Source: JAFEDN01 sp963844565 (GTDB lineage Bacteria > Pseudomonadota > Gammaproteobacteria > Coxiellales > Coxiellaceae). From it: a stretch of 64,000 nucleotides of DNA. The DNA lies in contig CAWJON010000001.1 of assembly GCA_963844565.1 (NCBI GenBank), positions 372,001 through 436,000 of the forward strand, in the 5' to 3' direction. A model generated the notes under the pieces. The model was given only the letters and a program-made list of their open reading frames with translations. It was not told where the DNA came from and made no database searches. The position numbers and the translations under genes are program-made. Of the stretch, positions 53,674 through 64,000 are shown in pieces (the first letter of the stretch is position 1; every line of letters starts with the position of its first letter).

Positions 53674-54072
53674 GAGTGAAAATTGAAAAAAATGGAACAA
53701 AATGATAAAAAAAGATGAAAAGCTGATGACTTTTGTGATAGGATATTCATCGCGTAGGATAATGTATCGTAGTTAGTAATTAATTTTGTATGAGTTCTTC
53801 ATTCCAAATAAAAATTGGGATTGTGGCTAGATAATCTGGATCTCGCGATCAGCTTGTGCCGGACCCGGTCAGGTATCGTGGGATGACGGGAAAAAAACCA
53901 CGGGATGGGAAACATTACTACTGAATGACAGATTAGTAGTCTTAGCGTACCGCGACAACGAAATTAGAGTTTAGCTAAAATCCTACGATTAAGTTTTAAT
54001 TAGGAAAATAGGATCGCTTAGTGAAAGGCGAAAGAGGACGGAACATATTTATTTAAAAAATTGGAGAAGTTC
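53674..54072. other. 399-base gap between the second and third paralogues, no gene supported
   Basis: No open frame with a start signal. Around 53820-53920 are GATCTCGCGATCAGC, CGTGGGATGACGGG and CCACGGGATGGG, which look like a decayed palindromic repeat. The other parts are AT-rich and the third paralogue's ribosome-binding site GGAGAAG lies at the end. Confidence 0.45.
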
Positions 54073-54621
54073 ATGCGTTTTAACCCAAAAATTAACAAAA
54101 AAAATGCTTTTTTTGCATTGCTTTTACTCAATTCCGGCGCCATTGGTAGTTTTGTTGCCGATCAAAAAAATGTCAGTAAAGTAGAAATGCCAATGGTTGA
54201 TGATCCTTGTAATTTCGGAGGATCAATTTATGTAAGTTGTCAAGATGCAACTAAAGGTCTTCCCACACCAGAATTTATTAGTTGTATGGAAAAACTTGAT
54301 ACATATAGTGACAGAGATGGAGATAAATGTTGTCCCGATCCCGATCCAGCTAAGCAATTCTATGACTGCGAACCCACCCCTCCCCCAACCCCTTCTTCTG
54401 GTGGAGGTATGACGCTAGCTCAAAAATTGGGACTTTCAGCAGGTATTATCGGTCTTGCCGCATGCGTAGCCGTAGCTGTAAAAAAAGGAGTTACCGAACT
54501 ACAAAGAAGACAACTTGTAGTGCCTAGAGTAAGAGATGCAGGGGGCCTCCAGAGAGCACCATTGTTAGCAGAAGGTGATGCCCCCGTTGGAGATGGTAAT
54601 GCTCGTCAAAATCTTGCTTAG
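54073..54621 (+). CDS. Cys-rich membrane protein, third paralogue with a different membrane part
   Basis: 182 residues from the ATG at 54073 (GGAG 8 bases upstream). The N-terminal ~105 residues are very close to the second paralogue (signal peptide, DPCNFGGSIYVSC, SCMEKLDTYSDRDGDKCC, PDPDPAKQFYDCEP). After a Pro-rich hinge (TPPPTPSSGGG) the membrane helix and tail are unrelated to the other two: MTLAQKLGLSAGIIGLAACV, AVAVKKG, then a polar tail. This looks like a domain swap by recombination. A hairpin follows (54643-54662), then the giant gene. Confidence 0.8.
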   Translation: MRFNPKINKKNAFFALLLLNSGAIGSFVADQKNVSKVEMPMVDDPCNFGGSIYVSCQDATKGLPTPEFISCMEKLDTYSDRDGDKCCPDPDPAKQFYDCEPTPPPTPSSGGGMTLAQKLGLSAGIIGLAACVAVAVKKGVTELQRRQLVVPRVRDAGGLQRAPLLAEGDAPVGDGNARQNLA

Positions 54622-54678
54622 AAAAATTAGCTTATTTACTAAGCCACTCTTCAAGGGGTGGCGTGTTTGGGTAGAACA

Positions 54679-57600
54679 ATGAGAAGATCTGATAATAGAG
54701 TACAAATAGATAAAAGAGTACAAGTACTTACTGGTTCTGACGATCTTTCCTTTTTGGAAATTAGTCATTCCATTAATGCCAGTCTATTGGTTGCTCTCAA
54801 ATCCGCAAAATATTACATAGAATCTAAAGATGCAAAAGCTCTTGAGGTTTGGAAAAATTTTGCTGGTACTGAATCTAATGCAAAAATTAAATATCAAAAT
54901 GTAATAAACTCTCTTCAAATAGAATCAGCGCTTGCAAAAGATCATTTAGATAGACACCAGAGAAACCTATCATGGTTAGATCGAGCCACTTATCTTTATG
55001 AAGCAGCAGCACATATTTGTGGGTTTATGCAAGCGGAGTTTTACCACGCTACTTATTATTATGCTTACAGAATCTACAAAGAATCAACAAACGGGCAAGC
55101 ATTTTTAAAATTGGTGTTTGAAAAACTAGAAGAAAAAAATACGGAAGGTGATTTTGGCGACAGTTTTGTGCAGTTTGGGTATCGATTACTTATCTTAACC
55201 TCTTTGAAAGATGAAAAAGGAGATTTTTTACTACCCATTAGTCATTTTGAGGATGGAAAAAATAAATTACTGGAATGGTTTTTGAAAACTACAGATTTTA
55301 TTCCGAGGTTTGTTCAAAGAATCCGTAAAGCAACAGGCACGCAAACTTTAATGGAACGCTTATTTGAATATTTCAAACCGAAGGAAGGTATTGCTGGAAA
55401 TTCTTTGTTATTTTTTGATGCCATGACTAATTTTGCTTTCATGTGCAGAAGACTTAATAAACCTTTATCTCCAGGAGATTTTCAAAATAATCCTATTTTA
55501 TTCGCGGCTTTCCTAAGAGATTCAGCTCACCATTGTCGTAATAAAAAATCTGTCTTTGAAACTATTAAATCTCGTCTTTATCCCGGCCCAGAATTCACTG
55601 ATAGTGAAGCTCAATTAGCATTGTCCCAATTAATGCAAGTTACAAATGATCGTCCTGATTCCTTAGATGCAACGGTTTGTCGACTGTTTGCATGGCGCTA
55701 CCCACAAGCGATTAATGAATCAAACCAATGTATCTATTCTAGGTTGTTTAGTGAAAATCTTCCTTTGCAATATTTCGCAGATTTAAAGCATGATGCTGAG
55801 CAGAAAACACCAAGAGGTAAAAGGGCTGGATATATCTTATTCGACGCTTTCCATGGCATTCAGTCGGATCATTCCAGAAAAGATCTATCTCCTAATTGGA
55901 ATACACAAATTTTAGAATCTGAACCTGCACAAGTTTTATCTTTCTATCGTCGTGCGTTAACCGTAGATTTTACGTTAGCCGAAGTTAAACATAGGGTGGA
56001 TAAAGAAACATCAGAAGCTAAAAGGACTTGGTTAGCTACTAAAGGAGAATTTGCGCATGGTGACATCCAAAACACAAATGTGATTAAAGATCATGAAATA
56101 AAATATAATATTTTACACAAGTTAAGCGGAAAACTTGAGAAAATATCTGCTAAATTTGAGAAATCGGGTAGTATTCCCCTTGCCTATGCCGAGATGGAGC
56201 GAGACTGGGAGAGCAGAGAACGGGAAATAAAAAAACAAATAGAATTATTGACAGCTTTCAAGGAAAAAGAAAAAAAAGAAGAAAAATTGCTTGAGAGGAA
56301 GTTTGAGGAAACCAAGAAAACGCAGGAAGAGGCTTATCAGACAAGAAATCAACGTCTTGAACAAGATCAGAAACTAAGGGTTGAGTTTAAAGTACTGGAA
56401 GAAAAACAAACAAATCTTGAGATAAATGTCAAGAGTAGAAAACAAGTCGTCGATCAAACGTTTAAGGCCATAGAGTTGGCTATTAAGGCGAGAAATACCT
56501 TCCTTCAGAAAAAAATTGATACTTTGGAAAAAATCGAGTTGGCCAGCAAAGAGGCTAAACAAATTGAAGAACTAAGCTCTTCAAAACTTCAAAGCCTAGA
56601 ACAGGGAAAAAAAGTAGAGATAGAAAAAGAAAAAAAAGAAATTACTCCATTAAAAGAAGCATATCTTCTGGAGCTCAAAAAATGTGAGCCGTTGAAAGCG
56701 CAATGGTTAAAGTCTCATGAAGAACATAAACAATTACGTCAAGAATATATGCAAAGACGCGTCCTGGTGAATGGTAAACCAATCGACAATCCGTCTATAC
56801 TTCAAGAACTAAAAGATTTGGACGCACTTTCAAAGCAAGTCAAAGAAAAACAAGAGCTCTTTAGAAAACGTCAGGAAGAGTATATTGCTCAAGCCCAATT
56901 GACAAAAGCATCTCTTGAAAAGCTCAATATTCAAATTAATAAATATAATGAAAAAGTAACAGAGTATACGGAATTATCTCCAAATCCAGATAGCGAAGAG
57001 CTTAAGTCAGCTACCCAAACAATTGAACAAGAAGAAGCAAATTTACGAGAGCTGGAAAGTTGTGATCAGCAATTACAGAAACTTGATAAGGCTTTAGAAA
57101 ATCATGAATTGTTCTATTCTGCTGAGATTGAAGGATTAAATAAATCATATCAGCAGGTAAGAGAATCAAATGAACTTGTTCAGAAGAAGTTTCAAGAAAT
57201 TGAGCTCGTCCAGGCAGAAATAGAGAAAGTAGATATACAAATAAATTTACTAGAGGCTGAGGAGGAGCCAGGAGACCACAAAGAGGCGCCTTTCTCTCCG
57301 CCAAATAGTAAAAAAGAATTAGAAAAAGAGTTAGAAGAGATAAAGTTAGAGCGAGAGGTTATCAATAAAGCTTGCGGGTTGGGGAATATACGAAATGCTA
57401 AAGAATGGATAACTCGATGGTTTGTTGAAAAAGATACTCTATTAGCTATGCAAGTTGATGAAAATTTGCGCTCTGAGGTATTCTTACTGATTGGTTCTTT
57501 ATTGCAGATTCCTTTGCCCTTTCCAGCGAGTGGTTGTGCTGATAATAAAGAAGAACAGTATCTGGTAAGAAGACCACTTCCCCCATCACCAAGTTTCAGG

Positions 57601-59967
57601 ATACCTAGAGGACAAATACTCCCTTATGCAACTACAACATCTAGTTCAATCTCGCCTTTATCTCTAACTTCGCCATCTCCAGTCAGAAAAGGCCCGCCGC
57701 CTATCCCAAGTAAATACAAGAGTAGAGCGCAGGTATCAAGCTCATCGTCTTCCTCAAGTTCTTCATCCTCTTCTTCATTTTCATCGTCGACATCGTCATT
57801 GTCATTGCTGACCACGACGAGTTCGAGGCTGGATTCTTCAATTCTTAGCCCAGAGGAAAGAAAGGGACCTGATGCTGAACCTTATCTGTCCATTCGTCAA
57901 ACAACGGCAGATAGGAAAAAGCTGCCGCCGTTGCCTAAACACCCTGGAAAGAGCCATGGAAATGTGACGAACAGCTCTAGTTCTTCTTCTTCTTCAAGTT
58001 CAATTCCAACATTAGACTATAAACACGGATCCGATGGTGAAAGTTCTTCGTCAAGTTTGTCGTCGTCTTCCGATTTATCTTTTGTAACAATACACCTCCC
58101 CCCCCCATCCAGTCCCTCTTTATTCTCTTTAGGCCGTAGCATTGGTAGCGACGAGATAAAAAATCTCAATATCCTGCCCCGGGAAGCTATTGGCTTTTTT
58201 ACAGGGCTTTCTCTTTCAAACCAAAAGCGGTTGTTAGCAAATATTATTCGCCAATCATTTCCTGAAGAAGGAGAATTGTCTGCAGGAATTGCGATGGCCT
58301 CTCCGCCTTATTATTTAATCGCATTTTTATATGCCAGTATTTCCAAAACGGAAGAGCTAGGAGACTCATCAGAAAAGGAAAGGAAGTATGATGAATCTGA
58401 GGCAGCATCATTAATTCTTCAGCGTCGAGGCTCTAGATCGCAATCCTCACTTTTTGCCGCCCCCCGTACGGACTCAATGGATGTTACTGATCTGTTGAGC
58501 GGGATTCCTGGTGAAAAATGGGAGGAGTCTTTATACCATCTAAGACAATTACCAAAAGAATTAAGCGAAGGTATCGATTTTAATAAGTTAAAAAAAAAAC
58601 AACTACAGTGGAAACTGTTCGAAGCGTCCACCAACCCTATCAAGCTCTACAACTTTATACTAGCTGAGGAACAAGAAGCCACTTCGAATAATAGCAGCCA
58701 TGATCTGGCGCTTGATTGTATTGTCAGGTATGTAAAAGATCCCTCTGTGACAACTGAGTCTATGAGGGATGGACTTTTAAAGCCTGCCTTTGAGTCCAAG
58801 GAAATTAGTAATACCGTTTTATTTGTGCTCTGTTTAAAATTCCCTTTGGAAGCCCAAGCTTGGCTTTCTAGTTTAGGACGCAGCAAAAAAACATCCCATC
58901 AGGAGATTCAAGAACTATTCGGATCTTTTAAAGAAGATGTAAGTTTCGAGAGAAGCCAGGAAAGAATTATATATTTCCGTTCTCAACTAGTTTTTCATTT
59001 TTTAACTTCAGAAGACGGAATTCTTTTTCCTCAGAAAGATATTGAGCTGATCGAAGATAATATAATAAAAATTCTTCTTCAGGATGTTCAAGCGTTAGCT
59101 CCAACGCTTGAGTATCTATTTAAATGCTTTTTAGCTGCGCCTGATTTCCAGGGAAAATTAAACAAAGCGGAAACTTTTTTTGCCAAAGTATTTGCTAAAA
59201 ATGGAAGTTTTCCAAACATCCTCAGTGAGGGAGGGCCATCGTCTGTACAATGTCAAGCTGTTTGGGACTTGATTGATATCGCTTATCGCCATGAGTTTGA
59301 CGTCCCTTTTGATTTGAGAAAACATTTTGTCGGGGCGACTGAAGAAAGGTTGCAGGCCCGCTATGATTTTTATCGGATTAACATTCAGACAATTCCGGCT
59401 TGGAAAATGAATCCCAATCAATTGTTTGAATATTTAAAAAGATTGAAGGATTGTAAATTAAAAGGAAGAATTCGTGCTGGATATTTGGAGGAACTTGAGC
59501 GGCAAGATAAGATTATATATTATTTTGCCAGAATAATTTTACTTGAAGATGTACGCTATAAAACTTTTCTTGTTCGGGCAAAAAATGTGAAGTCAACCTT
59601 AATTTTTGATTTATTTCACTTTCTAAGGTTAGAAGAAGCAGAAATTTTGAAAAGTGGTATTCAAGTTTTTCTAAAACTTTCCGCTGATAAATCATTTGAT
59701 CTTCAAGAATCTTGGAAAGAGCTCGCTCAGAGTTTAGTTACACGTGTTTTTACAGAAGAAGAAGAAGTTGAAAAAGAAATTTTTATTAGAATGTGTCAAG
59801 AATTATTAGAAAATGACACGGCCAATGAATTCAGTTTCTTTCTTATGTCAGAACCCAGCACAATCAGGCTGATAGCCAAAACTGTGATTTTAAAGAAAGA
59901 AAAACATACGCCGGGGTCAATCTTAAATAAATTTTTCCTGGGGGGGGGGAGGAGGAAATTCCTTTAG
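54679..59967 (+). CDS. Giant coiled-coil protein, first part (frame ends after a G10 run)
   Basis: 1,762 residues from the ATG at 54679; a GTG at 54658 is also possible and no start has a clear ribosome-binding site. Residues ~20-330 form the domain shared with the 642-residue protein at 47.6-49.5 kb. Residues ~510-895 are a long coiled coil (KKEEKLLERKFEETKKTQEE and similar). Residues ~960-1145 are a Pro/Ser linker with two poly-Ser tracts. The rest is helical. The frame ends at LGGGRRKFL just after ten G; with one more G the sequence goes on as EEEIPLESFDDSKF in an open frame to the window end. No signal peptide and no membrane helix; probably a giant secreted effector or structural protein (inference). 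Confidence 0.85.
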   Translation: MRRSDNRVQIDKRVQVLTGSDDLSFLEISHSINASLLVALKSAKYYIESKDAKALEVWKNFAGTESNAKIKYQNVINSLQIESALAKDHLDRHQRNLSWLDRATYLYEAAAHICGFMQAEFYHATYYYAYRIYKESTNGQAFLKLVFEKLEEKNTEGDFGDSFVQFGYRLLILTSLKDEKGDFLLPISHFEDGKNKLLEWFLKTTDFIPRFVQRIRKATGTQTLMERLFEYFKPKEGIAGNSLLFFDAMTNFAFMCRRLNKPLSPGDFQNNPILFAAFLRDSAHHCRNKKSVFETIKSRLYPGPEFTDSEAQLALSQLMQVTNDRPDSLDATVCRLFAWRYPQAINESNQCIYSRLFSENLPLQYFADLKHDAEQKTPRGKRAGYILFDAFHGIQSDHSRKDLSPNWNTQILESEPAQVLSFYRRALTVDFTLAEVKHRVDKETSEAKRTWLATKGEFAHGDIQNTNVIKDHEIKYNILHKLSGKLEKISAKFEKSGSIPLAYAEMERDWESREREIKKQIELLTAFKEKEKKEEKLLERKFEETKKTQEEAYQTRNQRLEQDQKLRVEFKVLEEKQTNLEINVKSRKQVVDQTFKAIELAIKARNTFLQKKIDTLEKIELASKEAKQIEELSSSKLQSLEQGKKVEIEKEKKEITPLKEAYLLELKKCEPLKAQWLKSHEEHKQLRQEYMQRRVLVNGKPIDNPSILQELKDLDALSKQVKEKQELFRKRQEEYIAQAQLTKASLEKLNIQINKYNEKVTEYTELSPNPDSEELKSATQTIEQEEANLRELESCDQQLQKLDKALENHELFYSAEIEGLNKSYQQVRESNELVQKKFQEIELVQAEIEKVDIQINLLEAEEEPGDHKEAPFSPPNSKKELEKELEEIKLEREVINKACGLGNIRNAKEWITRWFVEKDTLLAMQVDENLRSEVFLLIGSLLQIPLPFPASGCADNKEEQYLVRRPLPPSPSFRIPRGQILPYATTTSSSISPLSLTSPSPVRKGPPPIPSKYKSRAQVSSSSSSSSSSSSSSFSSSTSSLSLLTTTSSRLDSSILSPEERKGPDAEPYLSIRQTTADRKKLPPLPKHPGKSHGNVTNSSSSSSSSSSIPTLDYKHGSDGESSSSSLSSSSDLSFVTIHLPPPSSPSLFSLGRSIGSDEIKNLNILPREAIGFFTGLSLSNQKRLLANIIRQSFPEEGELSAGIAMASPPYYLIAFLYASISKTEELGDSSEKERKYDESEAASLILQRRGSRSQSSLFAAPRTDSMDVTDLLSGIPGEKWEESLYHLRQLPKELSEGIDFNKLKKKQLQWKLFEASTNPIKLYNFILAEEQEATSNNSSHDLALDCIVRYVKDPSVTTESMRDGLLKPAFESKEISNTVLFVLCLKFPLEAQAWLSSLGRSKKTSHQEIQELFGSFKEDVSFERSQERIIYFRSQLVFHFLTSEDGILFPQKDIELIEDNIIKILLQDVQALAPTLEYLFKCFLAAPDFQGKLNKAETFFAKVFAKNGSFPNILSEGGPSSVQCQAVWDLIDIAYRHEFDVPFDLRKHFVGATEERLQARYDFYRINIQTIPAWKMNPNQLFEYLKRLKDCKLKGRIRAGYLEELERQDKIIYYFARIILLEDVRYKTFLVRAKNVKSTLIFDLFHFLRLEEAEILKSGIQVFLKLSADKSFDLQESWKELAQSLVTRVFTEEEEVEKEIFIRMCQELLENDTANEFSFFLMSEPSTIRLIAKTVILKKEKHTPGSILNKFFLGGGRRKFL
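59940..59949 (+). repeat. Run of ten G at the break in the giant gene
   Basis: A ten-base mononucleotide G run directly at the frame change. G runs of this length slip easily in replication, and 11 (or 8) G would keep the frame open. It could be a phase-variation switch or a sequencing artefact. Confidence 0.9.
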
Positions 59968-62900
59968 AATCTTTCGATGACAGTAAATTCGACAGCTCTC
60001 CTTCGATCGGTGGTCCTCAATATTTTTCTGATAACAAGTTCTTGAAAATATTACAAGATAAATTTTCTCAGTTTGAATGCAGTCAACAATGGAGTGTTTT
60101 TAGTGCGCTTCGTTCTGAAGATGGTGTTTTAGATTTGGGTGTATATTTTCTTTGGCGTTGGGCGATTCAACTTTCTGCAAATGATAGGAGATCTCAATAT
60201 TTCCATGAGTATCTTGTAGGCGCGAGTAAAATAGTCACTCGACTAGATGAAGTGCTAATCAGATCATTTATTGAAAATCCTTCAACTGGTTCCAAAAGTC
60301 GTTTGGCTGTATATTTCAAAAATATTGAACTAATTCTAGAAATGCTGAAAGAAGAAAAAACTGATCTTATCAGCGTTATGTTTCCTTATACCTACTTACA
60401 TGTTCAGAATAAACTGCAAAGTTGGGTCGATGATTTGTTGACAAGAGGAAACCATCAGCTAATTTTAAGCAGTGGGGGAGGTAATATTCTTTTTAATTTG
60501 TTCAACCCCCAACAACAACTTGATTTTGGCATAATTTCCTTTTATCAGTCTCTATTCTCTGGAATTTTAAGAGTCGGCTTCGAACTGGCGAGGAAGGAAG
60601 TTTTAAAGGAACTTATACCTGACGCTAAAGCACTTGGGGATCCTGAAGCATTTAAAAAGTATCAAATTTTTTTGATGCAACAGTATATAACCTGTGTTGC
60701 TCGTCATTTTAAGGGAGAAGACGAACGGTCAATGAACATAAAGTATTTAAAGCAATTCCGCGAAGTGTTGTCGGAAAATCTAAAGGATTTAGAAGACGGT
60801 GCAACCTTGGTTTTAGAGATTTGTGACAAAGGTGGATATGATGATTATCTCTCCTGCACTAATAGTGAATCTACAACAACTAAAAAATTCGATTATGAAT
60901 TAAAAAGCATGCACTCAGTTAAAAAAGAAGTAGAGATCAATTTGGAAGCATCAAAAATTTCAGAGCTGGAAGAAAAGTTAGAGAAAATTGCTGAAGCGTC
61001 AGAGGATGTTGATAGTGGTGATAAAGACGAACAAATTTTTCAAGAAACGAAAGCAGCTTTATCAGAATATAAAGTATGCGGAAGCAATGAAAAAATTCTT
61101 GCCTGGCTTGATGAAATTTTTGCCAATAATATAAGTATTTCTGCGGTAATATGTCATAGCTTAAAAGAATACTTCAATCGTAATAAAGAGGTTTCTCTGG
61201 GCTTGCCTGTCCCTTCACGGTCAACAACTTTATCTTCAACTCCTCTCAACTCGGAGGAAAGTAAACTTGTGCTCTATGCCTATTTTGGCTTAGCTAAAGA
61301 CAACAGTAAAAAAACGGATATTACTTTTATTATGAGTAATTTAACTGCGTATAGTTTTGAGCTAAAAACCAAATCTTTGCCTAAAAATTTAAAATCCATT
61401 TACGAAATTTTTGAATTCTTATTGCGAGATATGTTAAATTTGGTAATTGAAGCCAATTCTGAGCAATTGCTCGCAGCACTTGCGACCGCAAACAAAAAAG
61501 ATGGTTTGCTTGAAGCGCATATGATTAATTTAATCTACCAGATAATAGATCAATATGGTGATATCAATAAAGAAAATTTAAAAGAAGAAGTTCGTATTTG
61601 TTTATTGCAAATCTTAAATCAAGAGTCAGAAATAATATTTTTAGAACAAAAAAAATTAGAGGGTTTGAAAGATAAAGATGAAAAGACTTCCGTAGGCAAG
61701 GATGTTGGTCTCGGCAGAATTGCGACTCTTTATGGACTTATTATGAGTGTAGAAACTCCTTCTTCTCGGACTTCGTTATCTGAAGCTAAAAGTTCAGAAG
61801 CAGGATGGCGCCCTGGAAAAATTTTTAAAATGTTGAGAGAAAAAATAAGCCCTTCAGATGAAGATGTTTCCGGACAAACTCTATTATTTTATCCAACACT
61901 GCTGATGCAACGAAATAATAGCCATGATCCAAAGTTGAGTTATAATTTTCTTGAAAATCGATATAAAATCCTTTGTTATATTGACAAGATTGCCGCTCAG
62001 CCTAATATAGCAATACCCGTACCCATTGCTGAATTAACTGTCATTTTCACGAATGAAAAAGTTATTGCGGCAATTAAAAGAATTATTGATGAAAAAATAG
62101 TAAATAGAAATGATTTTAATGAAGATAATTTTTACGGTGATATTATCAAAGCAGTGGTGGGAGACGGTTTTGATTTTCTTAATGTTACCATAAATGAAAC
62201 TTTCAAAAAATCAATAATTGAACTTATTAAAAATAATAGCGATTTAAAGGCGCATTTTAAAAAATATCGATTAACCAGATTAGATAGTCGTTATTATTTT
62301 ACCAAGCTTTTTCAAGTAAAATATGATGCAGAAAACAGAAAATTCTTATATGCTGAAGAAAAGGTACTTAAAGAAAAAGAAAAGATACTCAATTTTTTTA
62401 CGCAGAGCGTTTTGAAAGAAATTAAAACTGAGGGTGCGAAAAGAATTATTGACATTTTTAGTGATGTCGATAATGCGCGCAAAAATGAAATTTTAACTGC
62501 TGGTGAATTATATGCTAAGTTATGGCAAGTTTTTTCTCCTCATGTCCATCGAGCCTGCGCCGATACGTTATTCCCAGAAAAATATGATGTGATTAATGAC
62601 GAGATTGTAATTGAATTTTCCGGCTTTTTGAAAAGTCAATTCTATTCACAAGGGATGGTTGAGATATTGTTCGAACTAATCCGTCATTGGCCCTCGGTTG
62701 AACCTGAAATTCTAGATGAAGACCGTCAAGGAAGTGGAGCGAATTTTTTCCTTCGCCGATCAATACGGACATTTTCAGCTAGATCTTTATTACCTATTGT
62801 TGAATCAAAAGAATCGCAACCAAGAAAAACTAAATGGTACGCATCTGCCGACTTGGAAAGTAGTGTTCTCTACAATTTAATGCAGGGTTTGGATCATCAA

Positions 62901-64000
62901 GCAAAATTAATTATTCAGCAAAAGCTAACGATTGAACAAGAAACACAATCATTAACTGGACTTTTAGAAAAAGTTAAAAATTTATTTCAAAAAAGAACTT
63001 CGAAAGACAATATCTTTTATAGAGATTATGTTATTGATAAGGGGTTTTTATTTTTAGATTTTGCCATAAAATCCGTTGAAGAAAAATCAAGTAAGGAGCA
63101 CTCAATTACTAGCGTTCTTAAGGAGGACTATATAACAAGTGGATTGGCTATCGGTGACGAGCTTACATTTGATACTTTCAAGAGAAAGAAACTACTACTT
63201 GAACGTCATAAAGAATTTGTGGCCACATTCCCCGACGAAATCAACGCGGTTACATCAACTAAACCTTTGACTATAACTAAACAATCTGACGAAGATAGCA
63301 AAGAAACTGGCGAAAACAAGCCATTTAACACTATTGAAGAAGAAGAAAAATATTGGCTAGATGATGCGAGAAAAAAATTTACAGAGAATATGAATATTTT
63401 CTTGTCAAAAGCTATTGAAAGTAAGCATGTACCTAAAGGAAGCTGTTGGGAAATTGCCTTTTTGGATCGTTTGCACCGTAGAAGGGAAAACGGAGTGACA
63501 GGCTTTATTGTCAAAGACAAAAAAATTACATTTACAATGCCATGTGATGAATCAAAGCTACCCTCAGACAAACATTACATCGAGACATTTTTCTATTCGA
63601 GAAATATTACAGTAGCGAACGACGAGAGAGACTTTTTTAAGTATTTTCCTCTTTTCGATGGGATCCTTGAAGAAAAAAATCTAGAAGACTTTATTGAAAA
63701 ACGAAAAAATACCGTTGCGCCTTATCTGTTATCCGTTGTTATAAACATGTCGAGCCTTCTATCTTTTGGAATTGATTTTTCTACAAAGTTAAAGCAGGCA
63801 ATTGAAAAAGAGGAAAAATCAGAAGGCGAAGAAAAAAATAGTGCCCAAATTTTTAAAGTAATTGCAGCAACATTTGAGGAAACGTTTAAAAGTAGTTTTA
63901 TGTCAACTGCTATTCCTGAAAAGAAAGAAGATAATTTGATAGGAAATGAAGAAGCTGAAGAAAATGAAGAGGGGGCTCCAACCTTTGAGAGTTTACAGTC
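59949..64000 (+). CDS. Giant coiled-coil protein, second part, runs off the window
   Basis: The frame with codons starting at 59949, 59952 and so on has no stop codon for 1,350 codons up to base 64,000. It begins, without a start signal, in EEEIPLESFDDSKFDSSPSI and continues as helical sequence like the first part (ILEMLKEEKTDLISVMF, SKISELEEKLEKIAEAS). Later parts include LYGLIMSVETPSSRTSLSEA and GSCWEIAFLDRLHRRRENG. No enzyme motif was recognised. Because no ribosome-binding site lies at its beginning and the style is the same, it is taken as the continuation of the preceding frame; together they give more than 3,100 residues. The 3' end is outside the window. Confidence 0.8.

Noticed and set aside
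57730..58080. Poly-Ser codon repeats in the giant gene as a CRISPR or tandem repeat array
   Set aside because: They are irregular TCN/AGY serine codons within an open frame, without unit repeats or spacers.
58093..58110. Run of eight C in the giant gene as a second break point
   Set aside because: The frame is continuous across it, so there is no evidence for a shift here, though it could slip.

Overview
The window is 64 kb of AT-rich bacterial DNA that reads as the chromosome of a gammaproteobacterium, most likely host-associated and close to the Legionellales/Coxiellaceae. The core gene neighbourhoods support this: ctaD-ctaG-ctaE-DUF2909-SURF1-ctaA-ctaB, dprA-smg-topA, glyQ-glyS, rpoH and lemA-htpX. 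The accessory genes point the same way: a Com1-like DsbA, ankyrin and leucine-rich-repeat proteins, very large coiled-coil proteins and an IncI-type (type IVb) pilus cluster. The assignment is by recognition of protein families only. No rRNA, tRNA or CRISPR array was seen.

Layout. 1-7.5 kb: aa3-type cytochrome c oxidase and heme A genes, interrupted between ctaG and ctaE by a two-gene module on the opposite strand (a Panacea/DUF4065 protein and a small membrane protein) that looks like a toxin-antitoxin pair. 7.5-13.5 kb: a secreted Thr/Pro-rich protein, gmhB, a LuxR-type regulator, two related proteins with a His...Asn-Cys pattern, and a hipBA-type module with palindromic operators. 13.5-14.7 kb: a non-coding block made of a decayed second copy of the tyrP 3' end and two inverted copies of a ~232-bp palindromic repeat. 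14.7-20.7 kb: tyrP-like permease, fmt, dprA, smg, topA. 20.8-22.7 kb: an AbiL-like ATPase/RloB defence pair. 22.8-26.4 kb: two effector-like genes. 26.5-35.2 kb: glyS (frameshifted near its end), glyQ, dsbA/com1, rpoH, a branched-chain aminotransferase, lemA and htpX. 35.2-40.5 kb: a DUF4143 ATPase, an ankyrin protein, a class D beta-lactamase and a broken DUF1016 nuclease gene. 40.5-44.4 kb: pilus ATPase, inner-membrane protein and two prepilins. 44.4-64 kb: a nucleotidyltransferase-domain protein, an Rpn-like nuclease, a third prepilin, three tandem Cys-rich membrane proteins, and a giant gene.

Most notable points. (1) The last 9.3 kb is one continuous coding region for a protein of more than 3,100 residues, split only by a run of ten G; one extra G would join a 1,762-residue first part to an open frame that leaves the window. 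Its N-terminal ~330 residues are related to the 642-residue protein 5 kb upstream. (2) Two accessory genes are bracketed by exact short direct repeats (25 and 22 bp) that sit at the 3' ends of core genes (glyS, htpX), and the tyrP 3' end is also partly duplicated. This suggests a recurring mode of insertion or recombination at gene ends. (3) glyS loses its conserved last ~40 residues by a missing T in a homopolymer. (4) The AbiL-like ATPase carries a G8 run next to its Walker B motif. Points 1, 3 and 4 could be real slippage sites or assembly errors, and reads are needed to decide.
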